DNA of 64,000 nt, from assembly GCF_008831285.2 (NCBI RefSeq), contig NC_045141.1, forward strand, positions 684,001 through 748,000, given 5' to 3'. The number at the start of each line of letters is the position of its first letter. Positions within the stretch are counted from its first letter, which is position 1. Both the position numbers and the translations under genes were made by a program. The notes under the pieces are model-generated. The model did not search any database, was not told where the DNA came from, and saw only the letters and a program-made list of their open reading frames with translations. Shown here in pieces: positions 32,233 to 44,208 of the stretch. This DNA comes from Nymphaea colorata. Lineage: Eukaryota > Streptophyta > Magnoliopsida > Nymphaeales > Nymphaeaceae.

Positions 32233-33583
32233 CTCCAAAGGACCCTTACAAAACAGTCTTGTGGAAGAAACATGATGATTACTACAGGGCAATGATAAAT
32301 CAACTTGAAGATAGTGGAAGGTATAAGAATATGTTGGTTTCTTATGTCTACATGCTTAAATCAATTATCAAATAGATAAATTGTTTTTAATTGAATGAAT
32401 CACCTTAAGTAGGAGTGGAATTTGAATCTAGTGGGGATATGAATTCCTGAACATGGTTTGTATTACTAATAACAGGAATCTTTGGTTCTTGATATGATAT
32501 TTGAAGAGTTATCGCCGACTCTCTTGAAAGAGTTGAGAAGATTCAAGAGGCATTGAGCCTAGCAACACTATTTGCTTTTGAATATTTTATTGCAATACAA
32601 TATAGAGTCGACAAATATAAAAGAAAAATTAAAAAAGGAATTAAAATTACATGTGCCTTTCAAGTTTCTTTCTTTTTCATGAATTACATGAATGTTGAGA
32701 ACCAGGTTTTTGCTATTCGTATGTGGATTCTTTTTCAATACATGATAAAGTAGGTAATCTAGTTATGGTCCTTTCTCTTGTGAGCTCTCTAGTTCCATTG
32801 ATGTACATGCCTCGCATGCAACTTGCTCTTGATTGTGAAACATGAACTTGTAGTGGTTCATCTCTGTCAACCTATTGCAAGGTTTTAAGATCAAACTACT
32901 GATATTGTTTCCAGGAAAGAAATTAAAAATGTGACGGATGAATTGGTAAGAAAACTGACTTCTTTATTTGATAATGGACATATAATAGTTGAAGATGTAT
33001 AAAACCCTTTTGTCATGTTAGTTTTAATTATGTATTATATAGTAGTGCAGAACCACTTCTTTATTTCTCTCTTCTATCTAATTTTTGAATCCTTATAGTG
33101 GATCTTTTTGGGGTACTTGATCTATTTTCACTAAGTGGGGGGAAATTTTATAAATATTGAGTGAACAACTTTAAAAAATTAACTACTTTTGTGGTCAAAA
33201 TTGTACTCTAGTGAACCTGCTTTAAGTTATGAGCCTACACTAAGGTTCAACTTTTATATAGGAGACTGTGGAAATACTAACCAAAAACCTCGAAGTTTTG
33301 TTGCAAGGTCACTCTTTATGCAAGACATATAGGTAATTTGGAGAGAAGATTGAGTAGGATATAAGGCACTCAAAGTATTTCAGCCCAAGTGAGGTAGTTG
33401 AATATGGAATCATAGGCATGGCATGAGCTGATGACTTTATTTCTTGTATAGAAACACCAGCTGAAAGGAAAACTCTTATTCAATTTTCTATGGGTACTTT
33501 GCAATGAAAGAGGGAGAGAGGATCGCAGTGTTGTTGCTAATCTAAGAAAACACAGTTTATATGAAGAAGTTGAATTTTCTTAA
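32233..33583 (+). pseudogene. Cluster of exon-like blocks from an unidentified plant gene
   Basis: Plus-strand blocks with splice-like edges. 32233-32336: after CAG, a frame reading DPYKTVLWKKHDDYYRAMIN and on, with two possible donors (AG|GTATAAG at 32321, TTG|GTTTCT at 32337). 32476-32553: after AACAG, ESLVLDMIFEELSPTLLKEL. 32915-32945: a micro-exon KEIKNVTDEL closed by GTAAGA. 33262-33332: after ATATAG, ETVEILTKNLEVLLQGHS, closed by GTAATT. 33452-33583: after TGTATAG, KHQLKGKLLFNFLWVL, open for 44 codons. The first pair joins in phase but the last pair does not, so this may be a decayed or partial copy. The composition is protein-like and not transposon-like. I do not recognise the family. 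Confidence 0.4.
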
Positions 33584-35121
33584 TTAACTGTAATCGCTTT
33601 AACTAATAAATGGATGGCTTGTGATGATAGAAATCTTTCCATTCTTGTTAAGAAATGTCAAAGTTGAATTCTCTTTTCTAAATTGTAATCACTTTGACTT
33701 TGTAGTTTCTAACACAAGGTAAGCTAGTTATACATTTTGTTTGTGAAATAACATAGTATGATCTCAGTTGAAAATCAGTCATATACCATTATACAATAAT
33801 ATCAATTATTCATTGTTATTTAGTACAATAATATCTAACCGTATTAATTTGTACTTGCTGCCATGTTCTGTAGTTGATAGCATGATGGCCTAATTTGAGT
33901 GTTATTACTTATTGATATAGCAGTTAAAGAAGTTAGGTTTTTGAAAGTATAAATATTTATCTATTCCCGGTGATGGAAAATACACAGTAGAATGCATGCA
34001 CCATTTGACGCCACATGGTGAACAATGATTGGAAAATGCACAGCTCGAATTTGTTGTTTATGATGCCCATACATTCTTCAGCTGAGCTTTCTTCCATTTC
34101 ACTGTCCATGAAAAGAAATATATTGTGGATGTACTCATATTCCCAATCTTATACTTTCCACATTTTTTACAGTTACCACTTTGTTAGTCTTGTAAATTGT
34201 ATTCAATGTTTTTTAAGTTTGATGATTTAGGGAAACCTCTCCAAGTTGCATCACATACACTAGTATTGAACTCTTTACCATCATCAGGATCTTTAGTGTG
34301 TTTATTTATTCCAAATTAATGATTAATTAGTGTTGGTCTCCAATTTGGATCTGCTATATCTACAGTTGCATTCTGTGTAAAAGAGCACTATTTTTTTTTA
34401 TGTCTTTTACATTTTTCAATATGTAACGTGCATGTGCTTCAGATTCTGATTGGCCTTTCGTCTTTGATCCACAAAAATGTTCATGTGAAGAGGGGAGTTT
34501 CTAGTGTATATGTTTTTCTTTGTGGCTTTTGTAGCTTTCATATGTTGTATCCGGAAATGGCAAGAGCATTGCTTCATTTTCACTTATTCATTAATTTTTC
34601 ATTTTATATGTGAGATGCTGTAGGTCAGAGGGTCATGTTACGGCCAGCAAAGTCTCCTAAAAAAAGAGAGGGATGTTCTGATCACACTCTATCCAAATTG
34701 CATTACAGGGGGAATAAAAGAAACAGAACATATTGAGAAAATTAAGATGGATGGTGTACAAAGCTAAATGAATCTTCTTTCTAGGAACACACACTTTCTT
34801 GAGCTGAGCTGTGATCACAATGGGCCAATGGCATCAATTAATAAACAAACAATTGCCAAAGGGATCAGCAACTTTACGATGGACTGACAGGTGCCATTTT
34901 CTTACAGGTGCTTATACACGATTTATAACTTGATGGTGGATGTTTTTGAGATGTTTCAATCTTCACAGCTACATTTGTAAGTTGTAAATAACTTTCTGAT
35001 GACATTTTAAGACAACCCTCACAAGAAATGACATGTAATTTAACTCGCATATAGCCTAAAAGGTGACATTTTTTGTTTCCTTCTGTATTTTTGTTAATCC
35101 AAAATCTGCTGCATAGAGTGT

Positions 35122-35124
<3 letters not shown>
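33584..35124. other. Region with a few weak exon-like pieces
   Basis: Possible later pieces: near 33970-34098 a frame with GKYTVECMHHLTPHGEQ, one stop, then QLEFVVYDAHTFFS; near 34441-34505 DWPFVFDPQKCSCEEGSF; near 34630-34735 RVMLRPAKSPKKREGCSDHT. They look coding, but no continuous gene can be built. The rest is AT-rich with no feature seen. Confidence 0.3.

Positions 35125-35193
<69 letters not shown>
35125..35193 (+). repeat. (TC)n microsatellite
   Basis: About 69 bp of TC repeats with one interruption (TCTGTC) near 35183. It is the longest simple repeat of this kind in the window. Confidence 0.95.
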
Positions 35194-36075
35194 ATTTGTT
35201 TCAGTAGTCTATGTTTTTGTTTGTTGGTATCGATCTAGATTATCTGTTAGAAACCATCCCACTTTCAAATTAGAAAAAACTGGCTTACCTGCTATAGAAG
35301 CGGCATTTTGTTTTGTTTTCAAAAGAAAAAGGAGACCTATAGCAATAAAGAAATCATTGCTGTAAGATCTTCTAGCAACAACTTCTACCATTGTCAATAA
35401 CTCAACGAGTTTTTACCAATGATATTATTGACAATGACCCTTGGCCTAACAAAAGACTTTTCCCCATGCTGTAAAGGGCAAGGGCAACCTTAGCTATTCG
35501 CTAGGGCAATAGTATTTGCCAATAAGTTTATTGGCAACTGCATTATGACTATTGGCTATGGTAAAAGCCATTGCCAATAGCATATATTATAGTTGTGGTT
35601 ATACACAAGCAGGCTAGAGACCAACCCTGCTCATGTCTTGTCATGCTCGAGCTATTGTGCTTTAAAGGGTCAGTTCAAACTCCAGTCACAAACCAAGACC
35701 TAGCTTGTGCTCAACACTGAACCTTGAACAAAGTATCCTGTAACAGGTATAAAATGGACAGACTCAAGGCTTGTTTAAGCAAGAACAATATTTTTATAGC
35801 TAACTACATCATTTTGGGAGGCGTCGCAAGGTTAATCTAATGATCAACCTTCAGATGAACATAAGCTGAGAACTTATAGTCTGCCTCCCAGGATTTCCTG
35901 AATCCCAGCAGCAGTTATCGCCAGAGAGAATTTTTGGCAGGTTTGTAAATGGTAACAAAATAAACTTTGAATTTCGTTTTAATGAAATCTTTTATTTTGG
36001 AAATCAGTTTTTCAATTAAATCTGGCTTGCAGTTATGAGATGAAGGATAGGGCTCAGGCCCACTATCCAACAGAA
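35194..36075. other. Spacer with short inverted words
   Basis: Around 35410-35600 the words TTGCCAATA, TATTGGCAA, GGCAATAG and CATTGCCAATAG recur in both orientations, as in the ends of some plant DNA transposons. Around 35600-35730 a GCTCGAGC-type stretch resembles hAT-like MITEs. No gene is seen. Confidence 0.35.
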
Positions 36076-36905
36076 TTAACAACCAAATTGAAGCGCCCAA
36101 TTTGACATTTTTTTGGAACAATTTGTACCGGTGCAAAAGAAATCTAGCCACATAAAGAACTTTTGGGAAAAGGGGAGGCAGGGCTATAGAAAAATACATC
36201 AATGTCTTTTTTGGCCCCTCAAAATAATGCATTAACCTGTTGCGCATCATCACAAGCCCAACACTACTCGTCCGCCACGGAATCAATAGGGCATAACCAA
36301 GGAGGCTTTGAATGGATGGAACACAGCATCGTGCTCTTCTTCCTTTCACATATTTATACTCTTTCTGTACATAATCAATTTTTTTACAGGCATAAAAGAA
36401 CATTTTCTGTTACAACAAAATGATGCCTTCAACCTTCTATAGAATTTCACATGTGTGGCAAGGAATACCATGATTCAATTTTACAACTTTACAATAGGTG
36501 TGAAAAAACAAAGTTAATATAACACAGCTTTAAGAATTTGTTTTCATTTTCCATAACAGATTCCAAGAGGCAGAATGCCCTAACGTTCTTTCACTTGAGC
36601 TTCATAGCCTCCTGAAGGTTGGAAATTGCTAAGTCATACTTTCTCCACTAAATCTCTTGAGAAGACAAAGATGACATTGAGGATGGTGGAGCTGGCAACA
36701 ACAAGCTCATGAGGAGGCCTACGACACACTTTACACTTAAGAGAGGAAATAAACTCTCAACCCTTCTTCATGTGCTCCCCATCCCTGCTTCCCTCACTGA
36801 CATGTTCTATCTCTCTCATGTGTTTAGTCTAGTATAGATGACATGGGTGGATGCTCAAAGCTGGTTATATGCCTAGGCTTGTGCCAAGATCCTATGGATG
36901 CCAAA
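36076..36905 (+). repeat. Array unit 4: short remnant with a solo LTR
   Basis: Left part (36076-36275) matches 22130-22335 of unit 2. The middle is one copia LTR, and the right part (36559-36905) matches unit 0 best. The whole internal region of the copia is missing. Similarity ends at GGATGCCAAAG near 36905. Confidence 0.8.
36276..36558 (-). repeat. Solo LTR of the big copia (unit 4)
   Basis: Matches the LTRs at 13779-14100 and 54815-55130 from GGAATCAAT to CCATAACA, followed by GATTCC. About 45 bp at its start (the TGCGAG...GCACAAGAG part) are deleted. It lies between the same left and right flanks as the full elements, as expected from LTR-LTR recombination. Confidence 0.8.
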
Positions 36906-37787
36906 GAAGGGCAAGAATGGAGCACAAAACGCTAAGGCAAATGAATCAAATTACTCAAAATGTCAACCATTAATAGAATTGGGCACAGTTATGTCATTCA
37001 CAGAAGAAAAATAAGCCAATGCAGTCTCAGTCTTCCAAATGAAATAGAAATGTATATATCTTCCTTCTAGTTAATGTTTTAATTTTTTTCAGTGTCATTG
37101 TTGCCAATTTCTTTTGCTAATTCACTCCTTTCTTTCAGTCGAGTTGTACAAACAACCACAGAATCACGGTCATTCAATTGTTAAAGGTTGTTAATGTCAT
37201 GTTGTATTTTCGTTCTAAAATGTTTGTTCTTGCTTGTTTGGTAATGACTTTGTATAGAAGAGTACTCTATTCTCTTAAAGAAAACAACTAATAAGAAAAT
37301 GATCTTCTCCTAATTCATGGTAATTGAAAATATATTACTGCCTTTTTCTTTCCAAAAGCTCAAGCCAATCCTTGACGAACTGCTTGGGCCAAATTCAAGT
37401 TTTTAGGACTCGAGCCAAGTTCGAGCTGGCTCGGGAATAGCTCTACTCAAACTCGAATAAAGCAGAAACCCTTCAGCAGTTCCAGCCACAACTATTAGTA
37501 AGTAATTGAGCCAGATCTGATAGACAGCTTCACAGTTTAAGGCATATTTGGTCCAATTAGATAATCTACCAAAAAAAAAAAGAAAAAAAGAAAATCCATA
37601 GACATTGGTAAACCCTCAGCAGTCATGGGGATTTGCAATGACATTAGAAAAGAAAATATTTGCTTGTTGCCATAGGTGATAGTCACCACAAGAACACTCA
37701 TTCTTGCCGATGGTGGATTGTCCATCCCGACATTCAAAGTGATGATTTTCCATCAACATCTCACTAAGGAAGATGATGCTCACAGAG

Positions 37788-37789
<2 letters not shown>
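36906..37789. other. Spacer with no gene seen
   Basis: AT-rich. Around 37370-37460 there is a CTCGAGCCAAGTTCGAGC stretch, a further hAT/MITE-like piece. Nothing else can be assigned. Confidence 0.4.
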
Positions 37790-37827
<38 letters not shown>

Positions 37828-37850
37828 AGAGAGAGAGAGAGAGAGAGAGA
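37790..37850 (+). repeat. Compound (TA)n(GA)n microsatellite
   Basis: About 36 bp of TA repeats directly followed by about 25 bp of GA repeats. Confidence 0.95.
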
Positions 37851-39374
37851 AAGGGAGAGAAATAGGGTACCTGAATGAATGCTCACCCTTAGCTAATACA
37901 AAACTCTACAATATACATTGATTTTCTTTTGGCATCTGCCAACCATTCACATCAAAAAGACCCTACACATTTCCAAATTGCTGTTCACTGATCACCCACT
38001 TTGGTTTCTTTGACGTGGAAGAAAAGATGTAGACCTAAATGACTCTGCCACTTCAACGTTCTCTGAGAGAGAGAGAGATCTGACAGGGGGAGAGAGTCTA
38101 GTCTTTCGAAAAATAAACCTATATCTGAAAGTAAGATTATAAACCTGCATTCACATCGAAGCCACCCTACATTTTTTAGTGGTTCTTCATGCATTTTTTA
38201 ATGGTTATCACTGATGACATCTGTCCAACCATTTTATATATTTTCTTTTGGCATATATCTGCAATTTAATTTTGATTGTTTAGCTTTCTCGGCAATGCAC
38301 ATGCATTTAATTAGTCGGGTTTTAGAAATAATTGCTCAAAACCACTAGTTTCGATGAGATGGTTTTGTGTATCTATTGGCTGAACCTTTTTTTTGGTCCC
38401 TTGGCATATTCCATCCGTCGACTTTTCTCCCGCGTACCAAGTCAAAAAACTTTAACGTATAACTTTTGTGTTTGGATCATTTTCCAAGAGTGTCCTTTTA
38501 ACTTCCGCGTACTCTTAGGTTGTTTGGGTGGCAAAACTCATTTTTTGATGTAAAAAATGATTCCTCCTTCTAAGACACTGTTTCGTAAGAGTTTGGATGA
38601 TAAGAAGTGCAAGTTTTATGAAAAATTATTTTTGGAAGAAAATATTTTACCCAAATTAATGAAAAAACAAAAAACTGTTTTGATTCATTATCCAAACATA
38701 CAAATCTGTTTTGCAAAACTAATTACAAAATAAGTTTTAAAAAACTATTTTTTGTAAAACCTTGTTTTTTGTAGTGTGCCATTAAAACGCTAGCACATCT
38801 TAGACTGAACGTACTGAAATATTTCCGCAATCTTTCACAAAATTATAAAAAGTGGCTTGATTTTTGGCAAAATAGTAAATCACCAGTCAACTCTTGAAAA
38901 TTAGGAAACGTGCACTCAATTTTCGTGATGAAATTTCAATGAGTTGCTTCTCCATGGAAGTCACTAAAATTATAAGGAATAATTTACACAGTTGACCGTT
39001 TCTTGAAAATTATCCTTTTTATTTTTCTCTTCCTTTGCAAATAATTTAGATTGAGATGAGTAATTTTGTAAATTATCCCTTTCTTTTAATGGCTGCTGCC
39101 TCTGCAGCTTCTTAAACCCATTAATACATAAGTCGCTGATTTTTCCATTGGGCCCTTTCAGTGCCACGACAAATTCAATACTTGGGAGACAATGCCCTTG
39201 GAGTCCAGGCTTTACCTTTTCATCTTTAGGAATTAGGACTTCTCCAACACTTGAGCAGAAATGTCATACGCCCACGCCCACGCTTTTGAGTAGTACTCAT
39301 GGAAATTGGATTGAAGAGCACTTTCAAGGACCGCCTCACTTTGGTGAGTGGGGAGGTCAGTGCAATAGAGAACC
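37851..39374. other. Spacer, with one hairpin-forming segment
   Basis: At 38515-38770 the words GTTTGGATGATAA (38593) and TTATCCAAAC (38688) face each other inside an A/T-rich stretch with GGTTGTTTGGGTGG at its start, the pattern of a common class of plant MITEs. No gene is seen; open frames are short and unlike known proteins. Confidence 0.35.
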
Positions 39375-39674
39375 TCAGATCTGATGCAAACAATCAGTCG
39401 AAGGAACGGAGCTTAGAGCCGGTGGGCGCATTCACTCTAACGGTGTACCTTTTGGGAACAACGACTTAAGCCACTAAGTGTGGGTGTTTTCCAGAGGTTG
39501 CAGATGATAGTTGTTCCTATTTGACCCGAAGCCAATTGATCTAGCCATGAGCGGGAAGAAGAGAGCTATAGCAGGCCTTGGAGGACCGAACCCATGTTTG
39601 TGGAAAAATACGGGGATGATTTGTGGCTAGGGGTGAATGGATATAGCTGGTTTTCCGCAAAATCTATTCCACAA
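39375..39674 (+). rRNA. rrn26: Fragment of mitochondrial 26S rRNA gene in nuclear DNA
   Basis: Sense-strand fragment of large-subunit rRNA. Recognisable conserved blocks are GGTGTACCTTTTG (39442-39454), GACCCGAAGCC, TGATCTAGCCATGAGC (39538-39553), TTGGAGGACCGAACCCATG, GATGATTTGTGGCTAGGGGT and GATATAGCTGGTTTTCCGC (39638-39656). These correspond roughly to E. coli 23S positions 560-810. The block GATATAGCTGGTTTTCCGC fits plant mitochondrial 26S better than plastid 23S, which reads AGCTAGCTGGTTCTCC. Two small deletions are seen: after CTTTTG (the TATAATGGGTCAGCG block) and after GGGGTGAA (before GGATATAGC). It is therefore a non-functional nuclear copy. The left edge is uncertain; the right edge abuts array unit 3. 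Confidence 0.85.
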
Positions 39675-39747
39675 GGGATCTCGGTGCATCACAAAAGACT
39701 GGATGAATAAGTAGATTAATATTCTATGTCTAAAAGAGAGGTCCACT

Positions 39748-40519
39748 TAGGGCTGCACAATAAGTTGAGCCAGCTCGAACTCGATTTGATCGAACTCACT
39801 CGTTGAAGCTCAACTCGAACTTGACTTGTTTATAAATGAGTTGAGCTCGAGTTCAAAAGTATACTCGAAATGTTAAATGAGTTGAGTTCGAGTTGTAAAT
39901 GAAAGAAAAGAGAAACAAGAGAGGGAGAAAGTGACGACTCAAGAGGATGCGTATGAGTAAATCTCTTGCAATATTGACAGCAAGAGTATTCCTTGATTTA
40001 TGTAACGTTACAAGGTTACAGCGTGTGATGTAAATATGGAAACATTACAATGTTATGACGTTGGTACAACAAAGGTAAGAATCCAACGTTACAATGGTAT
40101 CAATATAGCAAGGTGTTAGGTATATAATTTGGAATTCAAAAATTCTTTCCCTGGCTGAGTTGGTCCTCCAACTGATAATCTTTTCTTGCCTTGTTCATCC
40201 GCTGCTTTCTCCTTGACATTTGGGAAATCTTTCACAGTAAAAACGCAACTTGGCTTGACTCTACAATGAATATTGAATTATAATGAGAAAAAAAAATTGA
40301 ACGAGCAAAAACTAAACAAGTTAGAAAAGTGAAATGAAACAAGACATGTTTAACATAAACAAGTTAAATGAGTCGAGTTTGAGCCCAATGTTGTATCATC
40401 AAGTCGAGCTCAAGCTTGTTTTGGAGCTCGAGTCGAGTTCAAGCTCGAGTTTTCTGAGTGAAGTCGAGCTCGGGCTGACCCAACTAGACCTTGACTTGAC
40501 TCATGCATGTGCAGCCCTG
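39748..40519 (+). mobile_element. Complete non-autonomous hAT-like element
   Basis: 772 bp flanked by a perfect 8 bp target-site duplication GGTCCACT (39740-39747 and 40520-40527). Ends are TAGGGCTGCACA and the inverse of TGTGCAGCCCTG, matching at 11 of 12 positions. Subterminal repeats of GAGCTCGAGT type are seen at both ends. There is no transposase, so it depended on another element. The unit 1 copy is a 5' fragment. Confidence 0.9.
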
Positions 40520-43264
40520 GGTCCACTACATATTACAAAGAACAAAACCCTATTCTTAGGTTTTGATATTAAACCAAACCCTGCTCTGCCAAAGCCAAAT
40601 TGAGCTATAAACCAACAAAAAGGAGAAAACTGGAAAATTAGTGGAATTTGGGAAATAGTTGCTAATACAGTGTGTCCAACTCGTTAATTATATGTGAGTT
40701 GATATCAATTAATTTGAAAGTGATTTTTTTTTTGTATTGTAGACTAAGTTAATCAAGATCAAAATATGCCTAACGACAGATTGTAAGCCAAACCGAAAAA
40801 TATACACCATGTTTGAAAGCCCAAAAAACCGACTGTGCTTCATGTCCATATTCGTTTCAACATGCATGATGGTCGATCAAGCAGAAAATTTCAACAAGGT
40901 GTTATGATCCTCCCCATTTTTTTGAAAAATTATGATAACAAATATTAAGAAAAATAACTTAGCAAATAGTAGAAGTAAAATGTTCTTGCTGTTTTTCGTA
41001 ATTAAAAGAGGAACCAAATTTTCTAAGCCTTTAAGTCACTAATATTTCATTTGTGTTTTTCTACACAAAATCAATGATCTCTCTCTCTCTCTCCCTCCAC
41101 CCCCCTCAAAAAAATAAAATCAAATAAAATTTAATTGGTGCACTGTTTGGGATGTCCACTGTACATGAGGATCCACCTTACCAGCAAATGTTGCTGTTGT
41201 CCCAAAGATATGCACAATGAGCTAGAATCAACAGATTAATTGGCACCATTTTGAGGATTTCGTTCAGTCTTGTTAGCAACCGACACCCACCACTTTTATT
41301 AATGACTTTTCAAAATATTTTGATAAAAAACTTAATAACCTCAATATTGATTAATTTTGAATAATTTACTATGGAAATTTAATATCCTCCTAGGTGTTAA
41401 TTTCCCATCCTGCTGCAAATTAACTAAGCTAAACATGCCAAATTGTTTTGCTCAGACAACAAGGAAGAGATGCTTCTACATTTATTTGAACATGTACCGT
41501 TGTAGATGCATATTAATTATTAGTATATAGCTTTTATTCTTCCTTTAAGCACCAAATTAATTATACAACCCCAGGAAATTCTAGACATAATTATTGCTCT
41601 TTTAATATTATGGCACCATATTATAGTAAAACTAGCTAAGTGATTTAGAGGTTCTTATGTAACAGATTATGTACTTTTCACATGGATAAATGATAGGATA
41701 TATAGCAAAAAATTAACAAAAAAATTTACAACTGTTTTGTCTAAATATAAATGAACTCAGCAATATTTGCAATTATTTGGTGCATTAAGAATAAAATTCA
41801 CATGAAATGGAGGCACTTTGGGCATCACTTTCTATCACTGTAGAACATGGGGAAACACAACCTGCTCACGAAATGATAAAGGTTGGGGGCTTTCCCCCCA
41901 TAAAGCTGTTACTGCAAGTGGGTCCCCAAATGGAGGCACTAATTGGGTCTTGTTATATATGCACTGTTTTAACATATTTTAAGATAGTATTTAATTAACT
42001 TTTTCTGTATGTTGCATTTTGAGAAAAAGATGACTTTTAATTTCTTATACTATTCGAGGATTCACAATTCATTCAACCAAATTGGCGATAAATTTCTGCA
42101 TCTGAACTGGTTGAAATCACAATTGTAGAATCAATTTTTCTGATGAGTATAATACCCCGCATAATGTCTAGGAAGGAGAACATAAATTAATTCATGCATT
42201 ATTGCACCGCAAACTAAAGATAAATGACATGTCTATGATAAACATGAAATTAAGTAACCAACACACAGAGAGCTCAAACTTTTGAGACCCACTTTGTAAG
42301 CTTAATTCATTTCCTCCTTTCCTACCCACGTAGATCCACATTTTACAGGTAACTCAGTCGTTTTCTAATGCACCACTGTCGTTTAAAACATCTCATATTT
42401 CATTCTTTAATTTTATTGATTTTTTCAAAGCTATTTTTTTGCAAAACGTTGCATTCTTGGATACATGTTCTATGTGAACATCACGTTCTTGCTGCAGTAA
42501 TGCAAGGCATATGTATGTCTAGATTTGATTGCTGAATTTAAAGATCATTTCATATCTTCAAATGCTATTGATGGAACATGGTTTTATTTTTTATTTTTTC
42601 ACAATCCTACTTGGAAAGTTGGAATGAGATGGATAGCACGTAACATGAAAAAACAAAAAAATTTACATCAAGCAAGCAAAAAGTCATGCAGAACCATCTG
42701 TTGGGTGCTTCGAGTAATATTTATTTCAAAAACATTATTGCATAAATTAATGTACAATATTGTTAGAAAAAAAGAATTAAAGATGATGTGAACCTAAACT
42801 TTTGAGACCAATTTTTTTTATTGAAGGCAAATTTTTTATTGAAGACATAGCACAGGGAAATACATTTTCAAACATCTTTATACTATTAAGCATCATTACA
42901 AACTATATTGACAACAAACCACTATTATTTAGAAGATACACTGAACAAGTCAATCGAGTCAAATCTTAGAATAAAATGCATAAAATTCTCATGATTCAAG
43001 TCCTTAAAATTCTGGTAGATCATTGACTGGTTTTGGCATAACAAGGCCATCTCAGGAATGCTCCAGCCACATTGCCAGCCCTTTGATTTGCAATCACCTG
43101 AAAGAGGGAAGATGGGGATGAGAACTTGGGAAAGTGTCATGAGTATGGCATTTGATACAAAAGTAAGAACATATCAATTATCGCCAACAAGTATCTTCAC
43201 CTTTTGGTTCATGGAATCACCCCTTAGAAACTGCACCACCCATTATTTTTATTGAATTTCAATT
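40520..43264. other. Private region of unit 3, mostly without features
   Basis: AT-rich. On the minus strand 43083-42934 there is one possible terminal exon: a pyrimidine-rich acceptor CATCTTCCCTCTTTCAG, then an open frame (DCKSKGWQCGWSIPEM... or, in another phase, IANQRAGNVAGAFLRW) to a stop. I do not recognise it. Nothing else can be assigned. Confidence 0.35.
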
Positions 43265-43827
43265 TTTTTTTCATTCCTTCCTACAAAAATACTAGAAGAG
43301 GATCATATGAGGCCAACTCATCCCAGTTGGCCTTGAATTTCACATAGTATGCTGATATAGAAAATGCATCTTCATTAGTCTTACTAATCACAATCTTAAG
43401 TTGAAATTTGTGTGGTACTTTGGTAAAAGCATTCTTGTAAATCTAATTGTACTTTTCTCTCTATGGCAGTATATATAACACTATCTTCTATTTTATGAGA
43501 CAACGAGTTGATGATGTAGAACAAGACCATACAATTGTAATAAGATCTCAACAGAAAATTTAGAGAAAAAACTTCAAGCATAGGCAATGAACCATTAATG
43601 AATGATGTTTTGTTCTTAGTGGCAAGTGCCATTATCATTGGCCATGTCTAAGTGCCATAGCTATTACCACTGAGATGCTAATTCACCAACAAATCTCATG
43701 GGTTGTCCAAATGATGCATCAAATAAGGGATGTCAAATTCTATGTTGGTGTCAGACAAAGTATTTGAACTGGAGGTGATTGGGTTTTCTCTTGTAAGTGA
43801 ATTCACATTTGCATTTGTTTTTGCCAT
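43265..43827 (-). pseudogene. Copia gag N-terminal fragment (unit 3)
   Basis: Paralogue of 2775-3331, ATG at 43827. The frame 43638-43396 reads MIMALATKNKTSFINGSLP, MVLFYIINSLSHKIEDSVIY, ECFYQSTTQIS. Truncated at its 3' end at the same place as unit 1, near 43265. Confidence 0.75.
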
Positions 43828-43935
43828 ATGTTCACCAAGATGAAAGTGCAAGCAGGGATGACCAGATGATGATCAGTAAATAAGCACATAGCGGTCAATA
43901 AGAGACCAAGATCATGCTCAAAGAAAAAGTGCTTA

Positions 43936-43949
43936 GAGCTCTGATACCA
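43936..43949 (-). other. Copia primer binding site (unit 3, minus strand)
   Basis: Minus strand TGGTATCAGAGCTC, exact, between the LTR 43950-44208 and the gag. Confidence 0.85.
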
Positions 43950-44208
43950 TAATAAAATCAAAACTACGTATGGTGGAAAACAAAGCACAAGTAAAACAGA
44001 ACAAAATAGGGTATTAGAGCAAAACAGAAAGCACATACACATACGATGGAGAGGCTAAAATAGCACTTCCTTGGGTACTAAACTCTTATAGTGTGCAAGA
44101 AGTTTGTTGAGAAGAATCAAATGATATCTATCCTAATTACAATAAGTGCCCTTATAAACGATTAATAAAACTATTTTTTGCTATTTACAATTAAATTTAT
44201 TCTGCACA
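43950..44208 (-). mobile_element. Copia LTR between two internal regions (unit 3)
   Basis: Counterpart of 3454-3748, shortened by a deletion of about 35 bp near 44195. On its far side it is again bordered by the degenerate gag-pol remnant. Confidence 0.6.

Noticed and set aside
39375-39674. Functional rRNA gene
   Set aside because: Only a part of the large-subunit rRNA is present and conserved blocks are deleted.
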